Source of the DNA: Owenia fusiformis
Taxonomy: Eukaryota > Annelida > Polychaeta > Sabellida > Oweniidae
Reading direction: 5' to 3'
Length of the DNA stretch: 64,000 bases
Assembly (NCBI GenBank): GCA_903813345.2
Contig: CAIIXF020000007.1
Coordinates: forward strand, 17,218,714 to 17,282,713
Shown: one piece after another, positions 44,501 through 55,400 of the stretch
How positions within the stretch are numbered: position 1 is the stretch's first letter
Layout: each line of letters opens with the position of its first letter
Position numbers and translations under genes: made by a program
Notes under the pieces: generated by a model
What the model was told of the DNA's origin: nothing
Database searches by the model: none
Seen by the model: the letters and a program-made list of their open reading frames with translations, nothing else

Positions 44501-44827
44501 TGGATTTTAGAGAACTCCCCTTATTTCTTAAAAATGGACTGATCCAGTTGATTCGCCTGGAGCCGCCATATTGTTTTTATACGGGATGCTAATCGGAACC
44601 CTTTAAACAGTGAATCAAAAATGAATTGACCCATTGGTTTTTTGCTTGCCAGTTTTAACCTTGGTGTCTTGCAAGTCCAATGTAACAGCATTACACAACC
44701 TACATACTCTTGATACCCCACTGTTAAATTTACACTGCCACCATGTGATTAGATTTCTTGTTATAGGCCTTTTCAATCCATGCATCAATATTTTGATCAG
44801 ATTAGATGGTGACAATAGAATATGTAA
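41559..44827. other. Intergenic region after NABP
   Basis: No gene is recognised. It contains one hAT-like MITE (42556-42656). The block near 43680-43730 shares the words ACCGCC and AAAAAAGTTGGAGACTAA with 23535-23565, perhaps a decayed dispersed repeat. Open frames here are short and domain-free. Confidence 0.4.
42556..42656. mobile_element. CAGGCCC-ended hAT-like MITE, copy 2 (short)
   Basis: CAGGCCCATAGCCAG and CTGGCTACGGGCCG bound 101 bp with poly-G runs. CCATAT on both sides is a likely 6-bp target duplication. It is an internally deleted relative of copies 1 and 3. Confidence 0.7.
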
Positions 44828-45217
44828 CAGTAAAATTTGAAATGTTAGGAACTACTTTGAATTTAAAAAATAAGCAATCATATTGCAACAGTATATAAAA
44901 AATAGAAACATATGTACTTTTCCTAACTTTTGTATATTTCAGATAGTTATGTATAATGTGTAGTAAAGCTGTGGCCTTTTGTAATTTAGGGAGTTTCAGC
45001 CATGTTAATTTTTCCGAAAATAACATGGCAGAGAAGCATCAAAATATAAGAGGGCACAGATATGATAGCTAAACTACAAAACAAACTAAAATATACAAAA
45101 AGTTAGGACATGTATAAATGTTTCTATTTTTACATATAATGCTTCAATATGGTCCTTTGATTGCTTATTTTTTAAATTCAAAGTAGTTCCAAACATTTAA
45201 AATTTTACTGTACACTG
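44828..45217. mobile_element. Inverted-repeat element, ~120-bp arms
   Basis: The left arm (CAGTAAAATTTGAAATG.., to about 44945) is the near reverse complement of the right arm (about 45088 to ..AAAATTTTACTG at 45217). The centre holds its own small inverted pair (GCCATGTTA / TAACATGGC). CAGT ends with TA nearby are compatible with a Tc1/mariner-type MITE, but the duplication is not clean. Confidence 0.7.
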
Positions 45218-45329
45218 TAATGTTTCGATAATAAATAACCATCACCTTTAGAATGTTGTACCCGTCCATCTGTTGATGGTCACAAAAGAACACAAAATCA
45301 TATTGCTATTTGAAAAACAGAAAGATGAG

Positions 45330-45500
45330 AAATTACCCTTGGGCATGTACGTCGGGGAGCTAGTGTAACAAGCCAGATACAAGACCTGAAAGGGATTGTG
45401 CTAAATTCGATGCCCAGTGCAAGAATCGAACCCAGGACCTTCCACTCGCAAGGCAGATGCTCTATCCCCGAGTCATAGGGGCTAGTAGCCACTACACCTG
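45330..45500 (-). mobile_element. tRNA-derived SINE
   Basis: On the minus strand, an A-box-like TGACTCGGGGATAGAGC (45459-45475) and a B box GGGTTCGATTC (45423-45433) have the spacing of an internal Pol III promoter. The words around them (CATCTGCCTTGCGAG, GGAAGGTCCT) are tRNA-like. There is no proper acceptor stem and the T arm does not close, so it is a SINE head rather than a tRNA gene. The body runs toward lower coordinates; its end is unclear. Confidence 0.7.
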
Positions 45501-46563
45501 AGACAAGAGTAGTGACATAATATCGAAGGTCAGGTATCAGAAGGGATAGCTTTTCCCCTGATTTGTTTTTTTGATGTCCAGGTTGGACATCATCCTCAGA
45601 CAATGTTACCCTGCAGTGCATTGCAAAGTTAATATTCATAACTATTAACCTCTCTTTGACCAACAATATTTGCTAACAATATTTATTGTCCACCTGATAT
45701 GACATCCATGTATCTTGTGCCTTGTGATGATATGACACTAACCTCTTAATGACAAAGACACGGTGATATTGCACTTTGAAGAGCTAAATGGACGCCATTA
45801 ATTTACCCAGCATGCGATACCTAAGCAGCCTGCTCTTGCATCATTTCAAGATAAATGAATAAGCAGTTTTCCTGGAATATGATAAGATTAATGTGGCACC
45901 CACTTACGCATGCCTATCAACATAGGACAATGGCAATATAAAGATATTGCACTTTTTAAAGAGGGACATGGGGTATAAATAGGAGGCAGGCAACATGGGC
46001 AAATGGAACAGCCAAAATAACATATTTAATTTGATATTTTCACAAAGCTGGTCAATTTTCGCATATTTCATATTGATTGAGAAAATGTATTGGTTCCAAT
46101 TTTGTTATGTGTATCTTTCAATGTTTTTAAAGTTCATATTCTGCAGTTAGATTTCAACTTCATCATTTTGTTGGATTGTGATAGTACATTTAAAAACTCT
46201 GATAACATTTTTCAAATTTAAAAGTCCTCAAGATTAGCCAATCAAAATCAAATATTTAGCAATGCTGTTAATTAAACTTACTAATCCTGACTATCTGTGC
46301 CATGTTAAAGTGTATATGTAACCTGATATTTTAATGAGAGTTGCTAGCAACTTTAAAACCGGCCTTTAAGTGCAATAAAAATCCATTCTCCAACTTCAAT
46401 CGTTATTCTTTTAACAGTAAAAGATCCACTTACAGAAGACAATAAGTTAGACAACTTGAATTTCAATTCATCAGGATCACTAATTACTCTTCAATTATAA
46501 TATATGGTACAAGAAACTGAAAAATTAACTTTTTTAAACTCTTGGATCTTGTCCTCACTATAA

Positions 46564-47325
46564 CTAGATAATGGCAACTCCGCGGAGTAGCAAATCCCAA
46601 CGAACAAAATATCAATTACCGAATTCCAATCAATTATACTCATTACTTTGGTTAAAATTGAAAAAATTAGATTTTAGAATTGCGAATTCCTGCTAAGCAG
46701 CCATTTTGAATTTTCTGAGGTACAAATCTGAAAAACAATACCATAATTGTGATCTACTCCAAATATCCTTCAATTTGAGTATAATATAGCCATACTTTGA
46801 AGGGATCGAAAAATTATTGCGAAATCGTACATTAGACGGCCATTTTGAATTTTACGAGGCTCGAATCAGAAAAAAGATACACTATTTGCAATCTACTCTT
46901 AATTGCCTTTCATTTGAGTATAATAAAGCTATGCTTCAGAAAGATCTAAAAATTAGCGAAAATTTCTGTTTTCCTGACCCCCTATACACGGCCCCTGGGG
47001 TTCAGGATGAAAAACACGGAATATATGTGAAATAGATAAATGTTGTGAATATACTACCAAAATTTCAAACAATAATATTAATTACTTTGGTTTAGAATGA
47101 AAAATTTATGATTTTTGCGAAAAAGTCCCGTCATTTTTAAAGCGGCGGCCATCTTGAAAAAAATTATTCACCAATATACATCTTTCCACTAAATATGAAA
47201 AAAATCCCTCTACTAGTATTTGAGTTATCTTCCGGACGGACAGACGGATGGACGGACGGACTGACTGACGGACGGAGGGCTTCACTATATCCCTACCGAA
47301 CTTCGTTCGTTGGGATAATAATATA
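46564..47325 (-). mobile_element. Helitron-like element, minus orientation
   Basis: On the minus strand the 3' end reads GTTCGTTGGGATTTGCTA, a perfect 12-bp hairpin ACTCCGCGGAGT (46577-46588), then CTAG at 46564 followed by T. The other end (about 47290-47325) carries the inverted word ATCCCAACGAACGAAG beside a GACGGACG-type microsatellite. Several internal blocks repeat CCATTTTGAATTTT. Inverted termini plus a 3' hairpin and CTAG fit a Helentron/Helitron-like non-autonomous element. Confidence 0.65.
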
Positions 47326-47388
47326 GCCATCTTACAACCCTTGCAAATAATGAACAAAAAAGTTGGATCTTGTGTGTCGATAAAATCT

Positions 47389-47394
47389 TTTATT
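47389..47394 (-). terminator. Candidate poly(A) signal of the VOPP1-like gene
   Basis: AATAAA on the minus strand, 2.0 kb after the stop codon, is followed by a TGTGT-containing stretch; it would give a long 3' UTR (47389-49409). Nearer weak signals cannot be excluded. Confidence 0.35.
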
Positions 47395-47461
47395 CAGTCA
47401 GAAATTACAATGGTGACCTTATGATTTGCTGTATCATAACGCTGTATCTGGAATATCTAGA

Positions 47462-47531
47462 ATCGTAGGGTCACCAATGTACATCTATCTTACTAAGAAT
47501 TGGACAGATATACATTGGTGACCTTACGATA
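47462..47531. repeat. ~70-nt hairpin within the presumed VOPP1-like 3' UTR
   Basis: The arms ATCGTAGGGTCACCAATGTA.. and its partner ..TACATTGGTGACCTTACGAT pair over 25 bp with one wobble and one mismatch around a loop of about 20 nt. A related direct copy of the right arm lies at about 47409-47450. Confidence 0.7.
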
Positions 47532-49409
47532 TGATGTAGATCTGATGTAACGTAACACTGTATCCAGAATTATCATACATGCAAAGGTTGCAAGCTCTTA
47601 TTTTTAGAGGCATTCAACATTAATTACAGTTATCTAAAGAAAAGGAAAAATAATTTGATAATTTGTGTAGATTTAGCAGTTTAGTTATATGATTTGTTTG
47701 AAAGATAAATCCTGTAGGCAATTTCTGAATATGAATATTCTGATCAACAGATCAAGAAAAAGGTTACATCCCGTTGTCTTTACATTAGGGTCGAACATGA
47801 TATCATATAGTAGAAATCAAGACAGTTCTTCATTCCACGTTCTAGATCTAGTAACCATATTTATCATTACAATAGGTTAGAAAAATAAACAGCATCATAT
47901 ATATTACAACAATGATAACATCACGTAAGCAAATCCTGTGGGACTGCAAGGATAATAGGTCTTCTCCACATGGACATATTAATTAGTTTAGTAGCTTATT
48001 ACATTCTTTTGTATTGGAGTCTCCTTTTGTCTAAATCCATTAGCGAGAGGCCTTGATAACACAGCAACAATTTATCAAAGAAAATAGGCACACTATTCAT
48101 TCAGTTCTACAAGCTATATTTAAGTAAAATATTCTCTAAAAATACAGCTCTGTATCAAAAGTGAAAATTACATCATATAATTCATAAAACTTGTTGATTT
48201 ACCTGGTTAAACCTATTTGGTATGTAAGTAATGATGATTAATTTAATCAGAAAGTCAGAAAGTTCGCTACAAAATCAGACTGATCTTAAATGAAAATATC
48301 AGACTTATCTGGGATATGTACATCCATAAATTCCATTATGAAAATATATAATATCATTTACAAACAATTGGGTTCCAATCTTGGAATTTGGATTTCACAA
48401 ATAAACAATATAAATTAAAATAGAACAAAATATAACATCACAATAGAAAGATTGATTTATACATCCATTTATGACTAGGTCTAATAAGTTGAAAGGTTCA
48501 ATTATACTTCATGATTTTATAAATTAGCATGGAAACAACAAAGCATTGATAGGAAATAAAATAAAATCAGTAAATTACAGTTAAGAATGTGCAGTACAGT
48601 TTATAAATACACTTCTTATTTGATTATGTACAACCACCTTACAAGTAAGCCTTTATATATTTAAGTTTCTCCAAACATGAGAAATGTATGAAGGTTCGAT
48701 ACTTAAGCGAGCAGATATTACAAATATTACAAATATATCTGAGTACAGCATGTATAGTCTTAAGTACATGTAGTCCTGTTACACAGAATAACAGACAGTA
48801 ATACAAACATTCATATCATTTTGTCATATAGCTGGGCATGCTCATGGTGCATACTAGCCACAGCATTAACATAGTCTATTCTACTACACAGCCCCAAACA
48901 AAGATACTATACAAACTGTTATGAAAAAAATTGCCAGATTTTTTATATTTCCTGGAGCTGTGTCTTAGCCTGAGTGATGAAATACACGCAGTACATATTG
49001 CTAATGTCTGAGTACATGGATACTTAGACACAACAAGTCAAATACCCTGTTATATACAGATATGTAACATGTACATAAGGGCTAATACCAGCCGACTGAG
49101 TTGTGTAAGTCTCATAATCTCAAATAAGTGATATTGTGACAATTACAGTATGGAACCATGTCATGGATTGTGGGACTTACGTTTATGTTTTTATGAAATG
49201 TTATGTCATTGTTTGTAATCATTAGATATAATCTGATAATATACTACTTTTCTGTAATAGAATATGGTTGATTAATGCAAAGCGTGAATATGTTATTACA
49301 CGTATGTTGTAATTTGAGTCTGGAATAGCATACATAATATGTGTATTGTAATGGAATTCTCCATATCTGTGTAATTGTGTAAAATGTCCTGCATAGCTTA
49401 GTATGAATG

Positions 49410-52400
49410 TTACTTCTGATTAACAGAGATGACTGTACTGCCAGTATTGGTAGTTGTAGTGACAGCATTCATTGTGGTGGTAGCATTGTCTGCAGGGGGT
49501 CCAGTTGGGGCAGCCTGTGGGGTAGCTTGCACAGTGGGTGTGGCAGCATAAGGGGGAGGGGCTGGTGGACCAGCCACTGGGCCAGGTGAGCTTACTGTGT
49601 TAAGTGGAGCTGGAAACAACATTGAAGTCATGGTTAAACAACACTGTTTTATAGTGCTCCAACAATTAACTAAGTAATCTACCATATCAGTGGCGTAGGA
49701 ACAATGTACGCCAAAACGCCAATGCGTAGTGCTGAAAAGTTAGAATAAAATAGCTTATTAATTTTCCTATTTAATATTTCCTCATTCTTCATAAATTGCC
49801 AAGTTTGTGATCTCGAGCACACCAAAGAAATGTTTTTGGACACCATGTAATATGTTCAATTTTTTCAATACATGTAGTACTCTTTGCAAGTTTTTTGTTC
49901 CTCTGTTATTTCTCTAGCTTCAACCACAGATAAATGGTACTTTTTGGCGTAAAAATCAAAGTGATTTGGGGTAGAGGGGCAAGTTATGATAGTTGGAAGT
50001 TTAAGCCAGTAAAAATTCGTAAAATATTGATAGTCACATTGTTTCTAATACTGTAGAAAAATGCAAATTAATCATTATGTGTTTGGTAGAAAGTGCTAAT
50101 TTAACAGATTGAATTCTCTTTTCAACATGTTTTATTTCATGAAAATCGATATTAGTTCATTTTTGTGCATGTTCCGTAATGCTTATGTAAACTGTGGTAC
50201 CAGAATTATAATCATAAACCTCTCCTAATTTTAGATGTAATTTTTTTTCCCCTCCCCCGATTTCACTAATTCAAGTTATATTCCTTTGCTATGTGGTTGC
50301 TAGCGAAAATCATGGACCGAAAATATATTGTACTAAATCACTAATTGTTATTCTTATTTGTAGTACAAATAATAATTTATAGATGGAATTTTATGTTATA
50401 GTATTTCATGAACAATACATATTATTTAGAATACACGACTAAAGAATATAGTACCAGGGACCACATGATTGATTACCGAGAGATACGAATACGCGGATAC
50501 GAAACAAATCTAGTAAACGAGTGAGCTAGCAACAGACAAGACAGACAAGGTAGGGACTAGGAATATCAAAAATGTTGCTGTAAAACAGTGTTTTTAACTG
50601 TTTTATTGATACTTGACCAATGAAATATTAATCCGAAAACGATCCGAAAAGCTGATCCGAAAGTAGGGCCGTGATCCGAAAACCGATCCGAAGGCTATGA
50701 ACCGCGGTTTTTCGGTATTTCGGTTATCCGTCCCACCCCTAATAAAAATTATGTTTTACCAGCATAAAAGAGAGGCGATTTGATAATAAAGATTTGACAC
50801 ATTTTTTCATATTTTTGGTATAGTGTTGAATTTACACCTTCCTACGCCCCTGTATATGATGCAATTATAGATTTAGCTCAAGGCAAAGGCATATACATTG
50901 TAGCTCTAAGTCAATGAAAACATATAATTACTCTATCAAATAATGACACAGATTACCAATTGGTAAATTTTCTTAGGAAAAAATATATCTTGCAGATTTG
51001 TTGAATTTTCTAGCAAAAATAGCATCATCCCCCTCCCCTCATTTTGCCTGATTTACGGCAGTAGAGCTGAGAACTTAATATGTGAAAGATGTTTTACTTA
51101 AGCAGATCTTGAAATCCTTCTTTCTATTTAAATCATGGCTAGTACGTTTTGCATTGTGTCAATTATATCATGAATGGGATTGTGAAATGATCTCCCATAT
51201 AGATTCCAAGGTGGTGAATGTCCCACAAGCTGTCGAATGTCAACTTACCTTGCGTGAAGCCTGGGTATGGAGGCAAGTCTGTCTTCGAGCCTGGGAACTG
51301 ATTAGGTTTAGATATTACCTGAAACAAACAACATATTGGCTAGTGGAAAGTTAACAGTGATGAAGGAAGGACAATATGGTCCAAGTAATTTAGAAGGCAA
51401 AATGCAATAGATAATCAGGTCCTGTAGTTTCTAAATACAAGTTTCTAATATTGGGAACTCATTGTGGAGTTCTCACAATTATCATACATGATATATTGTA
51501 AATGATCAGATATCAATGTATCAACATCTTAATCAAAACAATCTGATATCAATGGCACTTGCAGTACTAAAGAAAAAAAGGTTTCACATTTCTGATGAAT
51601 AAAATTTACTCCTTAATTAAAAATTTCAGATTGCCTTTTAAGGACACTCATTGTGAGTGGTTAATAGTAGTTACCCCACTCAGAAATAAAGCAGATCATT
51701 AGCAGCAAGCAATAAATTTATTGTCTATTTTCTATTAGTGGCAAACTTACTGCACTCAAAATAACAGTTTATAGAATATTTGCCTCAGTTTTATTTTGAA
51801 CTTTTAAGATAGCATACATATGACTTGATTCATCATAATAAATCACATGTGATGAAGTATTGTAATGCATCCTACCTCACTGTAAGCTGGTGGGGTGGGG
51901 AAGGCACCCTGAGGGGGCGCAGTTGTCTCTGTAGTTGCATAAGGGTTATCATATACATATGGATATACTGGCATACCAGGCATCGGCTGGAAATAATGAT
52001 CAAGTGGGTTTTTAGCATTCAGAACAAATTTGAATGCTTAAATATAATACATTCTCTTGCTTTTATAGACCATACACCTTATATCTCTCAATTCATTCAA
52101 ATTCAGCTTAAACACATTACATTACATGGCAAAACAAACCCAATAAAAATATTCAAACAAGGCACAGACGTGAACAATATCGTACCTAAAACACAGCATT
52201 GTGGTCTTGTTGACCAAGAAAGCAAGATGGCCGCAAAAAAGTTAATCAGCTCTAGAACTTATCACTGTGTAACATATGTAAAAAATTTGAACGGTTTGGC
52301 TGGAAACCTGTAGACAAGTCTTGGAAGTGAAGATTTTAGGACGGAAAATCCAAAATGGCCACCTTAAAATTTACCCAGAATGCCCCAAAACCAATCAGTT

Positions 52401-55400
52401 CTTGACGTTGATATGTAGAAACATCCCTGAAAATTTCAGATGAATCCCTCAAATGGTTTGGCTGAAAATCTGTAGACAAGTCTTGAAAGTGAAGATTTTA
52501 GGACAGAAAATCCAAAATGGCCACCTTAAAATTTAACCAGAATGCCCAAAAACTAATCAGTTCTTGACGTTGATATGTAGAAACATCCCTGAAAATTTCA
52601 GATGAATCCCTCAAAAGGTTTGGCTGGGAACCTGTAGACAACTCTTGAAAGTAAAGATTTTAGGACGGAAAATCCAAAATGGCCACCTTAAAATTTACCC
52701 AGAATGCCCAAAAACTAATCAGTTCTTGACGTTGATATGTAGAAACATCCCTGAAAATTTCAGATGAATCCCTCAAATGGTTTGGCTGGAAACCTGTAGA
52801 CAAGTCTTGAAAGTGAAGATTTTAGGACGGAAAATCCAAAATGGCCACCTTAAGATTTACCCAGAATGCCCAAAAACTAATCAGTTCTTGACGTTGATAT
52901 GTAGAAACATCCCTGAAAATTTCAGATGAATCCCTCAAATGGTTTGGCTGGAAACCTGTAGACAAGTCTTGAAAGTGAAGATTTTAGGACGGAAAATCCA
53001 AAATGGCCACCTTAAGATTTACCCAGAATGCCCAAAAACTAATCAGTTCTTGACGTTGATATGTAGAAACATCCCTGAAAATTTCAGATGAATCCCTCAA
53101 ATGGTTTGGCTGGAAACCTGTAGACAAGTCTTGAAAGTGAAGATTTTAGGACGGAAATTCCAAAATGGCCACCTTAAGATTTACCCAGAATGCCCAACAA
53201 CTAATCAGTTCTTGAAGTTGATATGTAGAAACATCCCTGAAAATTTCAGATGAATCCCTCAAATGGTTTGGCTGGAAACCTGTAGACAAGTCTTGAAAGT
53301 GAAGATTTTAGGACGGAAAATCCAAAATGGCACCTTAAGATTTACCCAGAATGCCCAAAAACTAATCAGTTCTTGACATTGATATGTAGAAACATCCCTG
53401 AAAATTTCAGATGAATCCCTCAAATGGTTTGGCTGGAAACCTGTAGATAAGTCTTGAAAGTGAAGATTTTAGGACGGAAAATCCAAAATGGCCACCTTAA
53501 GATTTACCCAGAATGCCCAAAAACTAATCAGATCTTGATGTTGATATGTAGAAACATCCCTGAAAATTTCAGATGAATCCCTTAAATGGTTTGGCTGGAA
53601 ACCTGTAGACAAGGTGAAAAGTGAGACGCCGCCCGCCCACCCGCCCGTCAAGCTGACTACAATATCGTACCTTTTGTTAGGTACGATAAAAACATATGAT
53701 TACAACAATGCTTTATATAATCATGTGAGGTCATGAACACGATGCCCATGTCAAACATAGTGCCTACTTATCACACAGTTTGAAACTCTGACAAACTGCG
53801 CGCATATTTCAAAATGTGAGACGGGGAGGACACGACTCCCAAAAAGAGCCAAAATACGAAAAATACAAGGTTAGTCTCGTTCTAAAGATAGTACCATTCT
53901 GTGAAGATGAACTTAATTAACTCAAAGTACTCAATGTTTTTCCCGATGAAAACCTAGTTATCTCAATATAAGGGTCTCAAGTAACTTCTGTGTTCAAAAT
54001 TTACAGTGTAAAGTTATATCTATGTCTTTTTATCGTCATTTGCCGTTTATTCAGCCATTGTGTCTGTGTATGCTAGAATATATAGAATCCCTCCATCTGA
54101 TTAAATCAGCAAAGTTTGTGTTCAAAACCATAATACGCCATAAACTTGATTTAAACATTTTTCTTGTCAAACTGCGCGCCTATATTCACATGTATTTCCC
54201 AAACTGCGTGCCTAATATTTCCAAACTGCTTGCCTATCCAAGCTTGTTTTGTATTATGCCATACAAGGCACATATGTGTCTTATAGTAGAACCCCATAAT
54301 TGAAACACTATGAGAGTCCATCCACCAAGATGGTGATCTGAAAATAAAAGTTTTTTTCGTTCCCAACTTAATTGTCACTTCTATTATACATTTTGACTTT
54401 CAATATGAAAATCTCATAAAATCTGACGATAAAGCAAAAGTTTTAATAGTGTATGCGCACAGTTTGTAATTTCTGGCTAAAATAGGCGCGCAGTTTGTGA
54501 TTTATTTCTTTTTAATCTCCTGATTATCTGTTTTATCTCGAAATATTTTGAATTATACATGATAAATGTGTAAGGAATTAAATATAAAACGAGTCTAAAG
54601 TATTTGTCATTTATGTTTAAAGTGCTAGATCGATTTACGTATATACATTCCCGTCAAATCAGTGACGAAAATGCCATTAATCTGCTTATGTTTTAAAACT
54701 TAGATTAATTTGCACATAGTTTTTGCTAGTATTTGCAAGATTAGTATATTCGCCACAGAATGAACGCAATGAACAAGAAAACAATGCAGGATAAATGTCT
54801 TTAAATTAGGGTTCAAAATACAGACTCCAACTTAAATGATGCAATGTTCTTAGGCACGCAGTTTGTGATCGAAACAAACTGCGCACCTAAGTAGGCGCGC
54901 AGCTTGACATGGGCACCGTGATGAAAGATCAAGTTCATACTAGAAGTTGAGGTCAAGGTCAACTCTTACCTGTCCAGTTGTTTGTTGGTGAGCATTTGCC
55001 TGCATGTGTGCCCTCTGTTGTGACATCATCCACTGACGCCTCTTCCAGTAGCCACACCCTCCAAAACATGACATCAGCACAAATATGATTATAAACCTGA
55101 AATCAGCAGAAATATAAAATATGATATCAACACAAATCCAACAACAAACCTGAAATTAACATGGTAAATTCTTAAACAAGAGTATGGTCACGCCTAACCA
55201 TCGCGTAAGCAGGCGTCACCGTACAGCGTCAAAAAATACAGTAGTACAGTTTTCTGTACGGTGACGAAAATTAACTGAGTTGAAGCAAAAACTATAATGA
55301 GGGTTTTAAAAAGATTAATAAGATGAAAATAAATACGATTTTGGGTGTAATAAAAACAGCATTCTCTTAGGAATGGTTTTAACTTTTTAATTATGATAAA

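Noticed and set aside
45400-45500. tRNA gene on the minus strand
   Set aside because: A and B boxes are present, but the acceptor stem is absent and the T arm does not pair; a SINE head fits better.
51825-52313. 162-codon plus-strand open frame
   Set aside because: It runs antisense through VOPP1-like exon 4 and into the 162-bp-repeat element; no domain.
52275-53625. CRISPR-like array
   Set aside because: The units are contiguous 162-bp tandem repeats without spacers, in an animal intron.
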